Part shown: in pieces, positions 61,422 to 64,000 of the stretch
Layout of the letters: each line of letters starts with the position of its first letter
Numbering within the stretch: position 1 is the first letter of the stretch
DNA from: a virus
Direction: 5' to 3' (one strand)
IMG/VR virus record: IMGVR_UViG_3300046777_001387
Location: 19,697 to 83,696 of that record
DNA length: 64,000 bases
Made by a program: the position numbers and the translations under genes
The notes under the pieces: generated by a model
Told to the model about the DNA's origin: nothing
Database searches by the model: none
The model's input: the letters and a program-made list of their open reading frames with translations, nothing else

Positions 61422-63127
61422 TTAAATTTACACGCATATTCTGGAAGAACTTCCTATCGACAGGCAACGTTGGCGCTGAAGTATTCCTAGACAAGTATAA
61501 CAATACATTGATCGTTGGGGAAAACGGTGCCGGCAAGTCTACTATACTTGATGCGCTGACGTTCGCCCTTTTCGGTAAGCCATATCGCAATATTAACAAG
61601 CCGCAGCTAGTGAATTCCATCAACGCGAAGGAATGCCTAGTTGAGCTCAAGTTCAGTATTGCGGAGAACGAATACACTATCCGTCGAGGCATCAAGCCTA
61701 ACGTATTCGAGATTTTCCTGAACGACGAGTTAATGAATCAGGACGCTAAGGCAAAAGACTACCAAGATATGCTTGAGCGTATGATCATCAAGATGAACTA
61801 CAAGTCCTTTACACAGATTGTTATTCTTGGCGCTGCTTCGTTCACTCCGTTCATGCAGCTAGCAGCGGCTGATCGTCGTGCAGTTATTGAGGATCTATTG
61901 GATATCCAGATCTTCACTAGCATGAACATAGTTGTTAAGGATAAGCTGTCAGAACTCAAGGGACTGATTTCTGAAACCAAGATCCGGCTGGACAACGTGA
62001 AGGAAAAGATTGAACTGCATAAAGCTCACCTAGATGAGATGAAGAAGAACAATGCAGACATGGTCGAAAAGAAGAAAGCTGACATTACAACTCATGTAGA
62101 TAATCTGGCTGCGCTGAACGACCAGAAGACTCAGCTTGAGGCTGATATTGAATCGTTACTGCAGCAAGTAGTCAACTATGACAGCTTGGTTGAGAAAGAA
62201 AAGAAGCTGAATACCTTTGAAGCACGTATTGATGCGAACAAGGGCAAGCTAGAAAAAGAGATTCGATTCTATAACACCACAGACCAGTGCCCTACCTGTA
62301 AGCAAAACATCAACACAGACTTCAAGGCAGTGACCATTGAAGAATGTAACAAGACGATGGAAGAGTACAGCGATGGGCTGGCTAAACTGAAGGATCAAAA
62401 AGATGCAATCGTCGTACAAATCCAAGCAATCAAATCAACCCAGCGTAATATCAACCGTCTGGAAACAGATCTTGCTACAGTTAACAGTTCTATATCTCAC
62501 ACTAGAAGATACATACGCAAGCTTGAAGAAGAAGTTGAAGAGCTAGCCTCACCCAAGAAGATGAGTGCTGACTCTAAAGAGCAGTCTGAAAAGCTAGTAC
62601 AAGAACTGACTGATCTGCTGAATCAGCGCAAGACTGCCAACGAAGAAAAACAGTACTATGATGTCGCTGCGCAACTCCTTAAGGATGGCGGTATCAAGAC
62701 TAAGATCATCAAGCAGTATCTGCCAGTTATCAATAAGATGGTGAATAAGTATCTAGCCTCTATGGACTTCTTCGTCAACTTTAACATTGATGAAGAGTTT
62801 AAGGAAACCATCAAGTCTAGGCATCGTGACGATTTCAGTTATGAGAATTTTTCTGAAGGTGAAAAGCAGAAGATCGACTTGGCGCTGCTACTGACTTGGC
62901 GTTCTATTGCTAGACTGAAGAACAGCGTTAACACCAATTTGCTAATTCTGGATGAAACGTTTGATTCCAGCCTTGACGCTAAGGGTACTGATTCGCTGAT
63001 GCAGATTCTGCAAACTCTGCCAAACAATACAAACGTGTTCGTGATCTCGCACAAGGACCAACTGTTCGATAAGTTCACCAACGCCATTCGGTTTGAAAAG
63101 AAACAAAACTTCTCGAGGATAGTATGA
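61418..63127 (+). CDS. 46: Recombination nuclease subunit gp46
   Basis: The protein has 569 residues (T4 560), an SMC/Rad50-type ATPase. Walker A GENGAGKS is at 34-41, the Q-loop is near YKSFTQIVILG, two antiparallel coiled coils (about 175-270 and 300-410) flank a zinc hook CPTC (291-294), the signature SEGEKQKIDLAL is near 480 and Walker B LLILDETFDSSLD near 507-519. It partners gp47. Compared with cellular Rad50 the coiled coils are short, as in T4. The start overlaps gp47 and the stop overlaps def, each by an ATGA. Confidence 0.96.
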   Translation: MIKFTRIFWKNFLSTGNVGAEVFLDKYNNTLIVGENGAGKSTILDALTFALFGKPYRNINKPQLVNSINAKECLVELKFSIAENEYTIRRGIKPNVFEIFLNDELMNQDAKAKDYQDMLERMIIKMNYKSFTQIVILGAASFTPFMQLAAADRRAVIEDLLDIQIFTSMNIVVKDKLSELKGLISETKIRLDNVKEKIELHKAHLDEMKKNNADMVEKKKADITTHVDNLAALNDQKTQLEADIESLLQQVVNYDSLVEKEKKLNTFEARIDANKGKLEKEIRFYNTTDQCPTCKQNINTDFKAVTIEECNKTMEEYSDGLAKLKDQKDAIVVQIQAIKSTQRNINRLETDLATVNSSISHTRRYIRKLEEEVEELASPKKMSADSKEQSEKLVQELTDLLNQRKTANEEKQYYDVAAQLLKDGGIKTKIIKQYLPVINKMVNKYLASMDFFVNFNIDEEFKETIKSRHRDDFSYENFSEGEKQKIDLALLLTWRSIARLKNSVNTNLLILDETFDSSLDAKGTDSLMQILQTLPNNTNVFVISHKDQLFDKFTNAIRFEKKQNFSRIV

Positions 63128-63684
63128 GTAAGAAACTAAAGTTTGTCAACGGGCAGATGGTTGAATATGAAATCTTTAAGCTAGTTGACCGCTATGATGA
63201 TATTCTTCGTGAACCGACAAAAGAAGTCGACTTCAATGACCCCAACGTCAACGTGCCGCATCTAGCTTTCTCGCTGGCAGAAACTCTGGGTGAACTCAAC
63301 GGACTGGGACTTTCAGCTAATCAAGTTGGACTGCCTTACAGAATGATGGCAGTAAACATGGGCGAAAAGATTTGGATCATGATCAACCCTAAAGTGATCA
63401 GCCGCAGTACTGACAGAACTGAATACAATGAAGGTTGTTTGTCGTTTCCGGGATTGTTCTTAAAGATTGGTAGACCCGAGTCAGTTGTTGTTGAGTTCCA
63501 AGCTATCGGCGGTGAGAAACTTACGCAAGAGTTCAACGGGCTGACTGCCACAGTTGTACAGCATGAGCTAGACCATTTAGACGGTATCGTGTTCACTGAC
63601 CTAGTTTCGCCCATCAAGCTTGATATAGCTAAGAGAAAAGTAAAAAGCAACATTCGAAAGTTAAAACGGCTCACCGGCACGTAA
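63124..63684 (+). CDS. def: Phage peptide deformylase
   Basis: The protein has 186 residues. All three active-site motifs are intact: GLGLSANQVGLP (Gln67; Ser replaces the usual second Ala), EGCLSFPG (Cys105) and QHELDHLDG (His147, Glu148, His151), giving a complete metal site. It removes the formyl group of nascent proteins. Cyanophages and other aquatic phages carry such genes. It retains a basic C-terminal helix of about 25 residues (KRKVKSNIRKLKRL) that minimal phage versions lack. The ATGA overlap with gp46 ties its expression to the recombination operon, followed by a palindromic hairpin. Confidence 0.95.
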   Translation: MSKKLKFVNGQMVEYEIFKLVDRYDDILREPTKEVDFNDPNVNVPHLAFSLAETLGELNGLGLSANQVGLPYRMMAVNMGEKIWIMINPKVISRSTDRTEYNEGCLSFPGLFLKIGRPESVVVEFQAIGGEKLTQEFNGLTATVVQHELDHLDGIVFTDLVSPIKLDIAKRKVKSNIRKLKRLTGT

Positions 63685-63695
63685 GTGGTTGATCC

Positions 63696-63724
63696 AGCAC
63701 GGGTTTTTAAAAACCCGTGCTTTG
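63696..63724 (+). terminator. Palindromic terminator after def
   Basis: A perfect 26-base palindrome at 63696-63721 (stem start AGCACGGG) followed by a short T run. It can work on either strand and separates the recombination operon from the next promoter. Confidence 0.8.
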
Positions 63725-63800
63725 AAAGTTAAAATCGCAGGAAATCACTGTGTTCGGCAGCCTCTGCCGTAAGTTGTTGATTCTATTCAGGTTTCCTCTG
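63725..63800. other. Non-coding stretch after the def terminator
   Basis: No gene is visible. The only structure seen is a small hairpin, CGGCAG (63755-63760) with CTGCCG (63764-63769), loop CCT, without a T run. No tRNA-like cloverleaf could be found here. Confidence 0.4.
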
Positions 63801-63829
63801 TTGCCTTTTTCTAGCCTTCGGTGTACAAT
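63801..63829 (+). promoter_or_regulatory. Sigma70-like promoter before last gene
   Basis: TTGCCT (63801-63806), 17-base spacer, TACAAT (63824-63829), 28 bases before the ATG at 63857. It marks an early-type transcription unit. Confidence 0.75.
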
Positions 63830-63856
63830 GCGGTTATCGAGTTGAGGTAACTGTAT

Positions 63857-64000
63857 ATGTCCGAGCTAGTAAAAACCAAGTCACTACTCGCCAAGCTGAT
63901 GGCGGCAGAGAATATCAACGTTCAGCACTCGAACGTTCCTACTGCCTACTTCGACCTGAGCTCGCGCACCATGGTCCTTCCTATCTGGAAGGATATGGAC
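63857..64000 (+). CDS. Metallopeptidase-like phage protein, 3' truncated
   Basis: The ATG at 63857 starts a frame that runs off the window, with 48 residues visible (LLAKLMAAENINVQHSNVPT, then AYFDLSSRTMVLPIWKDM). This N-terminus (LLAKxxAxENxxVxH followed by AxFDxxxRxxxLPxW) is one I associate with a conserved predicted metallopeptidase/VWA-like protein of T4-like aquatic phages, in which a GHEVGHAL-type motif comes just after. That motif is outside the window, so the assignment is provisional. A sigma70-like promoter at 63801-63829 lies directly upstream. Confidence 0.75.
   Translation, partial: MSELVKTKSLLAKLMAAENINVQHSNVPTAYFDLSSRTMVLPIWKDMD

Noticed and set aside
63725-63856. Possible tRNA in the gap after def
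   Set aside because: The only hairpin is 6 base pairs, and no anticodon arm or TPsiC-like sequence could be found.

Overview
The window is one contiguous piece of a T4-like (myovirus) genome. All recognisable genes lie on the + strand and are packed with gaps of a few bases or with overlaps. The gene set (gp25, gp6, a gp7-like protein, gp8, gp13-gp23, gp3, UvsY, UvsW, gp55, gp47, gp46 and a phage peptide deformylase) and the presence of a DUF4815 protein and Gly-X-Gln collagen-like fibres resemble aquatic T4-like phages of the cyanophage type more than coliphage T4. Base composition is moderate, not T4-like AT-rich (judged by eye). No photosynthesis gene, tRNA, integrase or reverse transcriptase is visible, so the host cannot be named. 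An alphaproteobacterial or cyanobacterial aquatic host would both fit.

Layout. (1) 1-17,073: baseplate block, with two upstream structural proteins, gp25, gp6, gp7-like, gp8, two very large baseplate or fibre-attachment proteins (DUF4815 type and a relative) and a small coiled-coil protein. (2) 17,077-43,310: about 26 kb of adhesin and fibre genes. These include fibres with collagen-like G-X-Q tracts (one with about 308 uninterrupted triplets), two fibres ending in a self-cleaving S74 chaperone domain, a glycine-rich adhesin, a repeat-rich 1187-residue protein and several small accessory proteins, one of 58 residues. Most of the fibres are built from a small set of shared modules. (3) 43,348-50,175: neck, tail completion, terminase, sheath and tube (gp13-gp19). 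(4) 50,234-57,193: portal, scaffold, protease, major capsid protein and gp3. (5) 57,249-63,684: recombination and late-transcription operon (uvsY, small ORF, uvsW, Sm-like candidate, gp55, gp47, gp46, def). (6) 63,857-end: start of a conserved T4-like phage protein behind a good sigma70-type promoter.

Regulation visible in the sequence. T4-type late boxes of the form NNTAAATA recur 24-48 nt before start codons of structural genes, in two flavours (xATAAATA and xCTAAATA). Factor-independent terminator hairpins follow gp19, gp23 and def. A fourth hairpin directly precedes the giant collagen-like gene and overlaps a late promoter. Sigma70-like promoters precede uvsY and the last gene, which marks them as early or middle transcription units embedded after the late region. 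gp55, encoded here, is the sigma factor expected to read the late boxes. UvsY, UvsW and gp46/47 supply the recombination functions that in T4 connect replication to late transcription.
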